A DNA stretch of 64,000 bases from Anaeromassilibacillus sp001305115. Its GTDB lineage: Bacteria; Bacillota; Clostridia; Oscillospirales; Acutalibacteraceae. The notes beneath the pieces are model-generated. The model worked only from the letters and a program-made list of their open reading frames with translations. It did not search any database and was not told where the DNA came from. The position numbers were made by a program, and so were the translations under genes. The stretch lies in assembly GCA_042854365.1 (NCBI GenBank), contig AP031437.1, positions 2,294,001 through 2,358,000 on the forward strand. The letters are read 5' to 3'. Below are positions 26,503 through 34,781 of this stretch, one piece after another; position 1 is the stretch's first letter, and each line of letters begins with the position of its first letter.

Positions 26503-27714
26503 ATGGCCAATAAGATTCCTATGACCACCCCGCTTGTGGAGATGGACGGCGACGAGATGACCCGTATCATCTGGAAGATGATAAAGGATATTCTTCTCAC
26601 GCCCTATATTGATCTGAAAACTGAATATTACGATCTTGGCCTCAAACACCGCGATGAAACCAACGACCAGGTGACTGTGGACAGCGCCAACGCCACCAAA
26701 AAGTACGGCGTGGCTGTCAAATGCGCTACCATTACTCCGAATGCGGCGCGCGTCGAAGAGTATAACCTCAAGGAGATGTGGAAATCCCCGAATGGAACCA
26801 TCCGCGCCATGTTGGACGGTACGGTTTTCCGCACTCCCATTTTGGTAAAAGGCATTACGCCATTCATCCCCACATGGACAAAACCCATCACCATCGCCCG
26901 TCATGCTTACGGCGACGTATACCGCAATGTAGAGATGCAGGTGCCAGCCGGCGCCAAGGCCGAGCTTGTTGTCACGGATTCCGAGGGAAAGGAAACGCGC
27001 GCTACCATCCATGATTTCCAGACCCCCGGTATCATCCAGGGAATCCACAATCTGGACAAGAGCATCAGCAGCTTCGCGCGCTCGTGCTTTAACTATGCTT
27101 TGGATGCCAAAAAGGACCTCTGGTTTGCAACCAAGGATACCATTTCCAAGCAGTACGATCACCGGTTCAAGGATATTTTCCAAGAGATCTTTGACGCTGA
27201 ATATAAGGAAAAATTCGATGCAGCAGGGATCGAGTATTTCTATACCTTGATCGACGATGCCGTTGCCCGCGTGGTCCGCTCTGAAGGCGGTTATATCTGG
27301 GCGTGTAAAAACTACGATGGCGATGTGATGAGCGATATGGTCGCCACCGCCTACGGTAGCCTGGCTATGATGACCAGTGTATTGGTTTCCCCGGACGGCG
27401 TATACGAATATGAAGCGGCACACGGCACCGTACAGCGTCATTATTATAAGCACTTAAAGGGAGAAAAAACCTCCACAAACTCCATGGCGACGTTGTTTGC
27501 CTGGACAGGCGCGCTGCGTAAACGCGGCGAACTCGACGGCAATTCCGCTCTGATGGACTTTGCGGACAAGTTGGAGCACGCTTCGATTCAGACCATTGAA
27601 GAGGGCGTTATGACCGGCGATCTCGCCAGCCTTTCCAATCTTCCGAATAAAACGACCGTGGATACGGAAACCTTCCTGAGAGAGATTGACAAGCGCCTTG
27701 TGGCAATGCTGTAA
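26503..27714 (+). CDS. icd: NADP-dependent isocitrate dehydrogenase
   Basis: This 403-residue enzyme starts at ATG 26503 with GGAGGG nine bases upstream. It belongs to the homodimeric, eukaryote-like subfamily of about 400 residues, recognised by PLVEMDGDEMTRIIW, ANATKKYGVAVKCATITP, SPNGTIRAMLDGTVFR and the metal-binding KNYDGDVMSDMVA and AHGTVQRHY stretches. It converts isocitrate to 2-oxoglutarate, giving NADPH. With aconitase upstream and citrate synthase at 43586 it completes the oxidative route to 2-oxoglutarate for glutamate synthesis. Its co-direction with rex 67 bases downstream suggests shared transcription. Confidence 0.96.
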   Translation: MANKIPMTTPLVEMDGDEMTRIIWKMIKDILLTPYIDLKTEYYDLGLKHRDETNDQVTVDSANATKKYGVAVKCATITPNAARVEEYNLKEMWKSPNGTIRAMLDGTVFRTPILVKGITPFIPTWTKPITIARHAYGDVYRNVEMQVPAGAKAELVVTDSEGKETRATIHDFQTPGIIQGIHNLDKSISSFARSCFNYALDAKKDLWFATKDTISKQYDHRFKDIFQEIFDAEYKEKFDAAGIEYFYTLIDDAVARVVRSEGGYIWACKNYDGDVMSDMVATAYGSLAMMTSVLVSPDGVYEYEAAHGTVQRHYYKHLKGEKTSTNSMATLFAWTGALRKRGELDGNSALMDFADKLEHASIQTIEEGVMTGDLASLSNLPNKTTVDTETFLREIDKRLVAML

Positions 27715-27781
27715 GCACTCCGCACGGACGGCGGAATCTCAACTGGCTTTCTTTTTCTGAATAGAAAGGACCTAATCAATT

Positions 27782-28432
27782 ATGCCAAAACGGGAAAATA
27801 TCTCCATGTCCGTCATCCGGCGGCTTCCCAGGTACTACCGATTCCTCAAACTTTTGGGAGAAAAAGGCGTTACACGCATCTCCTCAACGGAGCTTTCGGC
27901 CAAACTGGGGCTTACCGCCTCCCAAATCCGCCAGGATCTCAATTGTTTTGGTGGGTTTGGGCAGCAGGGATACGGCTACATGGTGGATCAGCTCTGTACA
28001 GAAATCGGAAACATTCTGGGTCTATCCCATGCCTACAAAGCGGTACTAATCGGTGCAGGTAATCTGGGGCGGGCCATCGCTTCCCATCTTTCCTTCGAAA
28101 CGGAGGGATTTACGCTGGTGGGGATTTTTGACAATTCCGATACAAAGATCGGTCAAACCATCAATGGGCTCACCGTGCGCAACATCGATACATTGGAGCG
28201 CTTTTGTAACCTTGAAAAGCCAACCATGGCAGTGCTCTGTGTTCCCCGAAGTGCGGTGGAATCCTTGAGTGACCGGCTGTATGCGTTGGGTATCCGCTGT
28301 TTCTGGAATTTTAGTCACTATGACATCAGCATGAAATATGCCGATGCGATTGTGGAAAACGTCCATCTGAACGACAGCTTGATGACGCTTTGTTATCGCA
28401 TCACCAATGAGCCCATGCATCCAACAAAATAA
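27782..28432 (+). CDS. rex: Redox-sensing transcriptional repressor Rex
   Basis: This 216-residue protein has an N-terminal winged helix (ISSTELSAKLGLTASQIRQDL, then FGGFGQQGYGY) and a C-terminal Rossmann domain with VLIGAGNLGRAIA and the C-terminal swapped helix. Rex binds DNA when NADH is low and releases it when NADH rises. Typical targets are fermentation genes, above all adhE, which lies immediately downstream. Only a Rex-like half-site (TTGTTAA near 28608) was seen there, so direct control of adhE is likely from family knowledge but not proven from this sequence. Confidence 0.94.
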   Translation: MPKRENISMSVIRRLPRYYRFLKLLGEKGVTRISSTELSAKLGLTASQIRQDLNCFGGFGQQGYGYMVDQLCTEIGNILGLSHAYKAVLIGAGNLGRAIASHLSFETEGFTLVGIFDNSDTKIGQTINGLTVRNIDTLERFCNLEKPTMAVLCVPRSAVESLSDRLYALGIRCFWNFSHYDISMKYADAIVENVHLNDSLMTLCYRITNEPMHPTK

Positions 28433-28459
28433 CTGTAGATCCTACGGATCCTTGCAGAA

Positions 28460-28511
28460 CGAGGGTATCCTTCAGTCATTTTATGACTTTTGGGATATCC
28501 TCGCTTTTTAG
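28460..28511 (+). terminator. Terminator after rex
   Basis: Arms CGAGGGTATCC and GGATATCCTCG enclose a GTCAT/ATGAC inner stem and are followed by CTTTTTAG. It closes the acnA-icd-rex unit. Confidence 0.8.
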
Positions 28512-28795
28512 AGACTTCGATGTTATTTCCAGACAGAAAAAAGGATGTTCCTTTCCTATGAATTCAAAATTCGTAGCCTTGAGACACACTTTTTTATGGA
28601 CTCATTTTTGTTAAGCCATGACCTGTTTCCATCTCAAAAGGAACGTGTCAAAGCTCTTTTCTTACTAGTAAGCTCTTTTTCCAACTGCGCGCTGCCTTTA
28701 TACGCAAAAAGCCGCAAGTCCCCCCTACTTTTCAGCATATTTCCTTTTCCACAAGGAGATACTACCAACAAATACAACAGGGGAGGAACCAAGGT
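28512..28795 (+). promoter_or_regulatory. adhE upstream region
   Basis: With the terminator this is a 363-base gap. It contains a possible Rex half-site TTGTTAA near 28608, a direct repeat AGCTCTTTT flanking the palindrome CTTACTAGTAAG near 28660-28675, and the adhE ribosome site GGGGAGG. No single promoter could be chosen. Confidence 0.4.
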
Positions 28796-31492
28796 ATGGA
28801 TGAAAAAGCAAGAAAAGTACCTGTGGTAAAGAAAACAGGCATCCCGGAATCCGAAACAGATGCCGCTGTGGAAGCACGGGCACGGGAGGCAGCGGCTGAC
28901 ACCGAAGGAGAAGTACACACAATGATTGATCGCCTGGTTCAGCGGGCGCAAAGGGCCCTCCAGGCTTTTATGGACATGAACCAGGAACAAGTCGATTCCA
29001 TTGTTCACGCTATGGCATTGGCCGGATTGGACCAACATGTACGGTTGGCAAAACTTGCCTATGAAGAAACCGGACGCGGCGTTGTCGAGGATAAAATTAT
29101 CAAGAATATCTTTGCGACAGAATACATTTGGCACTCCATTAAGGGCCAGAAAACCGTTGGAATTGTGGAAGAAAATGAGCTAGAGGACTATGTGGAAGTG
29201 GCAGAACCTGTGGGTGTGGTCGCCGGTGTCACGCCTGTTACTAATCCGACTTCTACTACGCTTTTCAAGTCGTTGATCTGTATGAAAACGCGCAATCCGA
29301 TCATCTTCGGATTTCATCCAAGCGCCCAAAAATCCTCTGTCGAGGCTGCACGGGTGATGCGCGACGCCGCAGTCAGGGCCGGCGCTCCGGAGGACTGCAT
29401 ACAGTGGATTACAGCGCCATCCATTGCGGCTACCAATGCGTTGATGAACCATCCCGGCGTATCCTTGGTCCTGGCGACCGGCGGCAGTGGAATGGTCCGG
29501 GCGGCCTATAGTACGGGGAAACCAGCTTTGGGTGTCGGACCTGGAAATGTCCCGTGCTACATTGAAAAGACCGCCCGTTTGGAACGTGCCTGTACAGATT
29601 TGATGCTCTCCAAAACTTTTGACAACGGCATGATCTGCGCTTCTGAACAGGCTGTCATTGTGGATGAAGAAATTGCAGATTCCTTTGAACGCATCATGAA
29701 GGCAAACAATTGCTACTTTTTACAGGGGGATGAGATTGAAAAGGTTTCCAACTTTGTTATCAATCCACAGACACAAGCAGTCAACCCAGATGTTGTCGGA
29801 AAATCTGCCTCTTGGATTGCCGAGCAGAGCGGCATTCATGTGCCGGATCAGACGAAGATCCTTATCGCACGTCTTGCTGACGTAGGACCTGACTATCCGC
29901 TTTCGCGCGAAAAGCTCTCTCCCGTTCTGGCTTATTTCGTGGTCAAAGGTCACGGCGAAGGCTTTGCGATGGCTAAAAAAATGTTGGAACTCGGCGGTTT
30001 GGGGCATTCCGCTGTGATTCACTCTACAAATCCAGACCTCATCAAAGCATATGGCAAGGAGATGAAAGTCGGCCGTGTAATCTCCAATTCCCCCTCCTCA
30101 CAGGGGGCAATCGGTGATATTTACAACACCAATACCCCTTCTCTGACGCTTGGATGTGGCTCCTATGGTCACAATTCCACCACCTCCAACGTGTCCTCTG
30201 TGAATCTGATTAACCGCAAACGGATTGCCCAGAGGAGGGTCAACATGCAGTGGTTCAAAGTACCGCCACAAATTTACTTTGAAGAAGATTCTATTCAATA
30301 TTTAGAAAAGATGCCGGACATCGAACGCGCCTTTATCGTCACGGATGCGACCATGGTGCAGCTGGGATATGTGGACAAGATTTTATACTATCTGCGGAAA
30401 CGGCCTGTGTACTGCCATTCCGAGATCTATTCCGATGTAGAACCCGATCCGGATGTTTCAACCATTCGAAGAGGCGTAGAGGCTATGCGCGCATTCCAAC
30501 CCGATGTGATTATTGCGCTCGGCGGCGGCTCTGCTATCGATGCAGCAAAGGGGATGTGGCTCTTTTATGAACATCCGGAAGCTTCGTTCGATGGTCTGCG
30601 TTTAAAGTTTCTGGACATCCGGAAGCGCGCCTATAAATTCCCACGTTTAGGGGAAAAGGCAAAACTTGTCGCGATTCCAACCACTTCTGGTACTGGAAGT
30701 GAGGTAACTGCATTCACTGTTATCACGGACCGCCAAAACGGGAACATTAAATATCCGCTTGCCGACTATGCAGTCCGTCCAGATGTAGCCATCATCGACC
30801 CGCAATTCGTTTGGAACCTTCCCAAGGCAGCCACCCGTGATACCGGTCTGGACGTCCTCACACATGCAATTGAAGCGTATGTATCCGTCATGGCAAGCGA
30901 CTACACGGATGGCCTGGCCCTTCAGGCGATCGGAATGGTATTTGAATATCTCCCGCGCGCCTATAAAAACGGCGCCGCAGACCCTGTAGCGCGTGAAAAG
31001 ATGCACAATGCCTCATGTATCGCAGGAATGGCATTCACCAACGCATTTTTGGGACTCAACCACTCTATGGCGCATAAATTGGGCGGAGAGTTCCATATTC
31101 CCCACGGGCGGGCCAACGCGGTCATTCTTCCTTATGTCATTGCCTACAATGCGCAAAAGCCCACCAAGTTTACTGCTTTTCCAAAGTACGAAACCTTTGT
31201 TGCGGATCAAAAGTACGCAAAGATCGCCTCATTTATCGGCTGTGGTGGACGGACCACAGAGGAAAGTGTTCAAAATCTTATCAAAGCGGTTTACCGCCTA
31301 GAACAGGAGCTCGACTGTCCCCTGTGTATCAAGGATTGTGGTGTGGAAGAAAAGATTTTCTTTGACCGTCTTCCGGAACTTGCGGAGCGTGCACATGAGG
31401 ATCAATGTACTACCGCAAACCCAAGGTATCCGCTGATCCGCGAAATTCAGGAAATCTATGCGCAGGCGTATTATGCTCCTTATAGAGGTTGA
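28796..31492 (+). CDS. adhE: Bifunctional aldehyde/alcohol dehydrogenase
   Basis: The protein has 898 residues. An N-terminal CoA-acylating aldehyde dehydrogenase carries the catalytic Cys281 in DNGMICASEQ. A linker (about 440-470) leads to an iron-dependent alcohol dehydrogenase with GGGSAIDAAKGMW, PTTSGTGSEVTAF and the metal-binding HSMAHKLGGEFHIPHG. It reduces acetyl-CoA to acetaldehyde and then ethanol, using two NADH, and family members assemble into spirosomes. The start at 28796 is backed by GGGGAGG. Compared with E. coli AdhE it has about 40 extra N-terminal residues, charged and low in complexity, before the usual first helix. The adjacent rex gene suggests NADH-dependent control. 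Confidence 0.96.
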   Translation: MDEKARKVPVVKKTGIPESETDAAVEARAREAAADTEGEVHTMIDRLVQRAQRALQAFMDMNQEQVDSIVHAMALAGLDQHVRLAKLAYEETGRGVVEDKIIKNIFATEYIWHSIKGQKTVGIVEENELEDYVEVAEPVGVVAGVTPVTNPTSTTLFKSLICMKTRNPIIFGFHPSAQKSSVEAARVMRDAAVRAGAPEDCIQWITAPSIAATNALMNHPGVSLVLATGGSGMVRAAYSTGKPALGVGPGNVPCYIEKTARLERACTDLMLSKTFDNGMICASEQAVIVDEEIADSFERIMKANNCYFLQGDEIEKVSNFVINPQTQAVNPDVVGKSASWIAEQSGIHVPDQTKILIARLADVGPDYPLSREKLSPVLAYFVVKGHGEGFAMAKKMLELGGLGHSAVIHSTNPDLIKAYGKEMKVGRVISNSPSSQGAIGDIYNTNTPSLTLGCGSYGHNSTTSNVSSVNLINRKRIAQRRVNMQWFKVPPQIYFEEDSIQYLEKMPDIERAFIVTDATMVQLGYVDKILYYLRKRPVYCHSEIYSDVEPDPDVSTIRRGVEAMRAFQPDVIIALGGGSAIDAAKGMWLFYEHPEASFDGLRLKFLDIRKRAYKFPRLGEKAKLVAIPTTSGTGSEVTAFTVITDRQNGNIKYPLADYAVRPDVAIIDPQFVWNLPKAATRDTGLDVLTHAIEAYVSVMASDYTDGLALQAIGMVFEYLPRAYKNGAADPVAREKMHNASCIAGMAFTNAFLGLNHSMAHKLGGEFHIPHGRANAVILPYVIAYNAQKPTKFTAFPKYETFVADQKYAKIASFIGCGGRTTEESVQNLIKAVYRLEQELDCPLCIKDCGVEEKIFFDRLPELAERAHEDQCTTANPRYPLIREIQEIYAQAYYAPYRG

Positions 31493-31680
31493 TAAGACCC
31501 GGATAGCTTTAAAACACCAAACAAAGTTTCAATATGATTCATGAAGAAGAAACCATCCAAAATTTTCTCGATGGTTGGCATTTTCGATTCTTCCTCTTTC
31601 AGAAGGTCCTCAAATGGAGGGAAGGGCTATATCAGCGCTTAAAGCGTACGACACTTCTATGAATTGTAACAGCCGTTGCC

Positions 31681-31740
31681 TTGACTTTTCTATAAAAGCA
31701 CGCTATAATCTTGTTATAAAAACCAGATAACAGCGTGCTT
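31681..31740 (+). promoter_or_regulatory. degV promoter overlapped by an inverted repeat
   Basis: TTGACT (31681-31686) and TATAAT (31704-31709) are 17 bases apart. An 8-base inverted repeat AAGCACGC (31696-31703) and GCGTGCTT (31733-31740) brackets the -10 element and start region. Because the first arm lies upstream of the expected start point, it would act as DNA (operator) rather than an RNA hairpin. Confidence 0.7.
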
Positions 31741-31774
31741 ATCATTACATAATTTTAATAGGAAGGCTTTTACT

Positions 31775-32635
31775 ATGAATCAGGATAAAGTAGCCATTTT
31801 AACCGATTCCGGCGGAGATATTCCCAAGGAGCTTTTGGAGAAATATCATATCTATCAAATTCCCTTGCGTATTTTGTACAAAGAACGGGAATATCTGGAC
31901 GGCGTGAACATCAGTGCCAACACGGTATATGCCATGCTTCCCATTGAAATTCCCAAGACCTCTCTTCCAGATGGCGCCCTCATCAATCAGGTTTTCGATC
32001 AAATTAAAGCGGATGGTTATGAAAAGGTATTGATCGTCTGTATTTCCAGCAATCTGAGCGGAACCTGTAATGTGATGAAAATCTTAGGGGATGCCTATCA
32101 CGGTCTTGAGTGCCATGTATTGGATACAAAAAATATCTCCATTGGCAGCGGCTTTCTGGCTCTGCGGGCTGCTCAATATCTGGAACATGGGATGTGTTGG
32201 CAGGAATTATTGCAAAAGTTGCCCTTAGAGGTTCCAAATAGCCGCGTGTTCTTTTGCGTTAAAAGTTTAGAATACCTACAAAAAGGGGGCCGAATTGGGC
32301 TGGTTGCCGCAGCTTTTGGCACAGCGCTCAACCTAAAGCCAATCATATCCTGCAATTCCGACGGAATTTACTATACGGCTGGAAAGGCCCTTGGACGTGT
32401 ACAATCCATCCACAAGCTTGAAGCGCTTGCGCAACAGATGGCTGGCCACGCGGAAGTAGAGCTCGCGATTATGCATGGGGACGCTGCGGAAGAGGCAGAA
32501 CGGATTTATGCAGATCTCAAAACTAAAATTCCCAAAGGAAAGATTACTGTACAGGGACAGATCAGTCCGGCCTTGGGAGTTCATACAGGGCCTGGTCTAC
32601 TGGGAATTGGTGTATTCCGAAAAACAAGAGAATAA
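31775..32635 (+). CDS. DegV-family fatty-acid-binding protein
   Basis: This 286-residue protein has the DegV pattern: VAILTDSGGDIPKELLEKY at the N-terminus, TSLPDGALINQVFDQ, the SSNLSGT phosphate-binding-like loop, and a C-terminal domain with YLQKGGRIG and HTGPGLLGIG. Members bind a fatty acid between two domains; FakB proteins of this family present it to the kinase FakA for phosphorylation. No FakA gene is visible here, so the partner is unknown. The gene has its own strong promoter and ends at a bidirectional terminator. Confidence 0.9.
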   Translation: MNQDKVAILTDSGGDIPKELLEKYHIYQIPLRILYKEREYLDGVNISANTVYAMLPIEIPKTSLPDGALINQVFDQIKADGYEKVLIVCISSNLSGTCNVMKILGDAYHGLECHVLDTKNISIGSGFLALRAAQYLEHGMCWQELLQKLPLEVPNSRVFFCVKSLEYLQKGGRIGLVAAAFGTALNLKPIISCNSDGIYYTAGKALGRVQSIHKLEALAQQMAGHAEVELAIMHGDAAEEAERIYADLKTKIPKGKITVQGQISPALGVHTGPGLLGIGVFRKTRE

Positions 32636-32811
32636 AATTATGCGAGAATCTACTTTTCCTGTATCAAAGAGTATAGACATGATTTTGTCTTTACTACGGT
32701 TTGCAATGAGGATGAAATGGATTCATCTCCATCGGTCTCCAAACGTTTCAACTTAATCATGGTAGAAAGATTAAAGTAAATTGTTTTCTTAACGTCGCTT
32801 TGATAAAAAAT

Positions 32812-32848
32812 GCGCCCGACCTTTCTCAAGGTTGGGCGCTTAATTTTT
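32812..32848. terminator. Bidirectional terminator between degV and the TasA-like remnant
   Basis: Arms GCGCCCGACCTT (32812-32823) and AAGGTTGGGCGC (32828-32839) pair apart from one mismatch. T-tracts flank both sides (TAATTTTTG on plus, ATTTTTTATC on minus). Confidence 0.85.
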
Positions 32849-32870
32849 GTGGTGTGCCGTCTAGCCGTTA

Positions 32871-33160
32871 TGCCTTCATATCACATGTGAAACCTTTATA
32901 ACCATCTGCTTTCATGACAACATGATAGGTTTCTCCAAGTTTAAAACTTTCGGCTCCAATGCAGAATTCATTGTCCTATTCGGAGATCTGATAGGTCCGA
33001 TCTGTATTGTAGTTATAGGTTTAGACAGCACTAACAGTGAAAAAATTCACTGTTAGTGTGCACCTCTTTCAGTTAGCTAAAACTAACCTCCTGGTATCAT
33101 TTTCCGAAAAACGCACATTTAAGGTATCACCATCCCTTACTCTTGTCAATGACAAAATTC
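32871..33160 (-). pseudogene. Deleted remnant of a TasA-like gene
   Basis: Read leftward, 33020-32874 gives TYQISE, an in-frame stop, then DNEFCIGAESF and GETYHVVMKADGYKG. These match the C-terminus of the intact neighbour (TYQLPPADNEIRIGSESF, GETYHVVVEAEGYED). The segment about 33070-33150 resembles the leader upstream of that neighbour: both have a TTAGCT-rich stretch, CATTTTCCGRAAAA-type sequence, GGTATCACC/GAATACCACC and CTTGTCAAT. The central coding part, including the signal peptide and TasA domain, is gone. This is a duplicated gene reduced to its two ends. Confidence 0.82.
33029..33058. repeat. Perfect 30-base inverted repeat at the deletion junction
   Basis: Thirteen-base arms CACTAACAGTGAA and TTCACTGTTAGTG are separated by AAAA. 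It lies exactly where the middle of the TasA-like remnant is missing, between the C-terminal fragment and the leader-like segment. Confidence 0.85.
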
Positions 33161-33321
33161 TTATGATTTCGATGCGGGCAAAAAAACAAAAAACAGAATA
33201 ATAATGAAGGCAACAGAAAAAATCCTCCCCATAAAATGTAATATGTATTTATTTCTCAGCACTTTCACACAAGCAATGGATGATTTATTTTATAATTGGA
33301 ATCAAGGGTTTTATTGTGTAC
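33161..33321. other. AT-rich spacer, no gene seen
   Basis: Between the TasA remnant and the terminator of the intact gene. It is AT-rich, and no coding sequence was recognised. Confidence 0.4.
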
Positions 33322-33359
33322 ATAAAATAAGTGCTCGGTCTCAGAACAGGCCGAGCACT
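33322..33359 (-). terminator. Terminator after the intact TasA-like gene
   Basis: Arms AGTGCTCGG (33330-33338) and CCGAGCACT (33351-33359), followed on the minus strand by TATTTTATG. Confidence 0.8.
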
Positions 33360-33390
33360 GGACTATTTAAATATAGAGAAACAACGATTA

Positions 33391-34494
33391 CTATTTCGCT
33401 ACAATGTCGAAGGTAAGATCCTCATAACCTTCTGCTTCGACAACAACATGATAGGTTTCACCCTTCTCAAAGCTTTCGCTTCCGATGCGGATCTCGTTGT
33501 CCGCTGGCGGCAGTTGATAGGTCTGGTTGGAATCAAAACTGATATAATCCGTCTCTCGATACTCCACACCATTTACCGTAACTCTCTGGACTGCCTCTTT
33601 CCAGGGATCTACTACATCAAAACCTTCATTGAACGCAACGGTATAGTAATCCATGTAGGTTTGGGTTTGCGGCTCGCCATAAATGGTCGGTGCAGAAAGC
33701 TTGTCCGGCTCCGCTGGTCCCCATTCAGCGCCCTCATCCACCTGGCCAGCATAGACCAACAACACGCCATGGTAATGCTTTGCCTGATAGGCATTTCCTG
33801 CGTCCTCCGGCAGATAGCCAGCGATCAGGAATTGTTCTTCACTCTCTTTTCCGGCCGGCAACGGATCTTCCGAGGTAAACGGCTGATATTCCGCCGTCTC
33901 TCCCTCTTCAAGAGTGTTCTCATTCAGGTTTACATTCGGAACTTTTTCCCATTCACCGTCACCGTTCTTCTCGTAAACAAAGATCTTCAGCTTGTCCTTC
34001 AAAATGTAGTTGGATTCTTCACAAGTTACCTTTTCACCTGTCTGGGTTACCTTTTCGCCGTAGACCTTGTCATTTATGGTCACGTTTTCCACGGTGATCT
34101 CATCGACATCTTTCTTGCCGTCCGGACCGTCGTCCACCATTTGGAACATAATTTGTGCCGGCAAAGTTCCCTCGTTGCGGACTGTTACCGGCTGAAAATA
34201 AACTGGAATTGGGGAATATCCCTCTGTATTTGCATTGACAACCTTTCCATTGACCTCAGTCAACTCTGCCTCAAAAGCTTCTTCAGTCAAGGGACGAAGG
34301 TTCTCAAAGTCAATTTTCTGCTCGCCAGGCTCTGCCTGATCCGGTGTAACCGAAATATCAAGCTTGCCGGATACGAAGTCCCCTGCGAGCGGTTCCGTAT
34401 CGTTGAAGTACGCCATCGTTGCCCCTGCAGTAACGCACAGGGCGGTCAGTACTGTCCCAACAGACAATACTAGTCTTTTTCCACTTTTACCCAT
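33391..34494 (-). CDS. TasA/camelysin-like secreted protein
   Basis: The protein has 367 residues. The ATG at 34494 begins MGKSGKRLVLS, a basic, hydrophobic signal segment ending GATMAYFNDTE of SipW type. GGAGG lies upstream at a rather long spacing, and an ATG eleven codons earlier is an alternative. The TasA-like domain (about 25-230) contains the blocks NLRPLTEEAF, FQPVTVRNEGTLP, LKIFVYEKN, NVNLNE, AGYLPE and KHYHGVLLVYAGQVDE, each matched in the gene at 1-1711. A short C-terminal beta domain (about 240-367) is found again in the neighbouring deleted remnant. Inference: an exported fibre- or matrix-type protein. No dedicated signal peptidase is encoded nearby. Confidence 0.82.
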   Translation of the reverse strand: MGKSGKRLVLSVGTVLTALCVTAGATMAYFNDTEPLAGDFVSGKLDISVTPDQAEPGEQKIDFENLRPLTEEAFEAELTEVNGKVVNANTEGYSPIPVYFQPVTVRNEGTLPAQIMFQMVDDGPDGKKDVDEITVENVTINDKVYGEKVTQTGEKVTCEESNYILKDKLKIFVYEKNGDGEWEKVPNVNLNENTLEEGETAEYQPFTSEDPLPAGKESEEQFLIAGYLPEDAGNAYQAKHYHGVLLVYAGQVDEGAEWGPAEPDKLSAPTIYGEPQTQTYMDYYTVAFNEGFDVVDPWKEAVQRVTVNGVEYRETDYISFDSNQTYQLPPADNEIRIGSESFEKGETYHVVVEAEGYEDLTFDIVAK

Positions 34495-34737
34495 TTTGTA
34501 AGTTTTCCCTCCATTGATGTTATTCATCTAAATGATTCGTAAGTTTCATTTTTAGCTTTATCTAACTGCCAAAAAATTCACTACCTGCGCGGACTTTTTA
34601 AAATTAGCATCAGCTAACTTTATAACATCGTTTTCCGGAAAACCTTGTTCAGAATACCACCTTCCCTATCGCTTGTCAATCCATATTTCCTGATTTTAGA
34701 AATATTTCTGAGATATTTTTAGAGTTATGGTTCATAA

Positions 34738-34777
34738 TAAGAGCCGGCCCTTCTGCGAACAGAAAAGCTGGCTCTTA
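34738..34777 (-). terminator. Terminator after pyrG
   Basis: Arms TAAGAGCC and GGCTCTTA enclose a further TTCTG/CAGAA stem. The T-rich tract after it on the minus strand is weak (TTATTATG). Confidence 0.7.
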
Positions 34778-34781
34778 TACT

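Noticed and set aside
24503..27453. Long open frames on the minus strand opposite aconitase and isocitrate dehydrogenase (for example 24503-25360, 25475-26224, 26452-27453)
   Set aside because: They are antisense to strongly conserved enzymes, have no ribosome sites and no family motifs. They result from codon bias in the real genes.
28600..28680. Full Rex operator upstream of adhE
   Set aside because: Only one TTGTTAA-like half-site was found, with no matching TTAACAA at the right distance.
33331..34473. A 380-codon open frame on the plus strand opposite the TasA-like gene
   Set aside because: The minus-strand gene has a signal peptide, a paralogue with matching blocks and a proper terminator. 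The plus frame has no motif or ribosome site.
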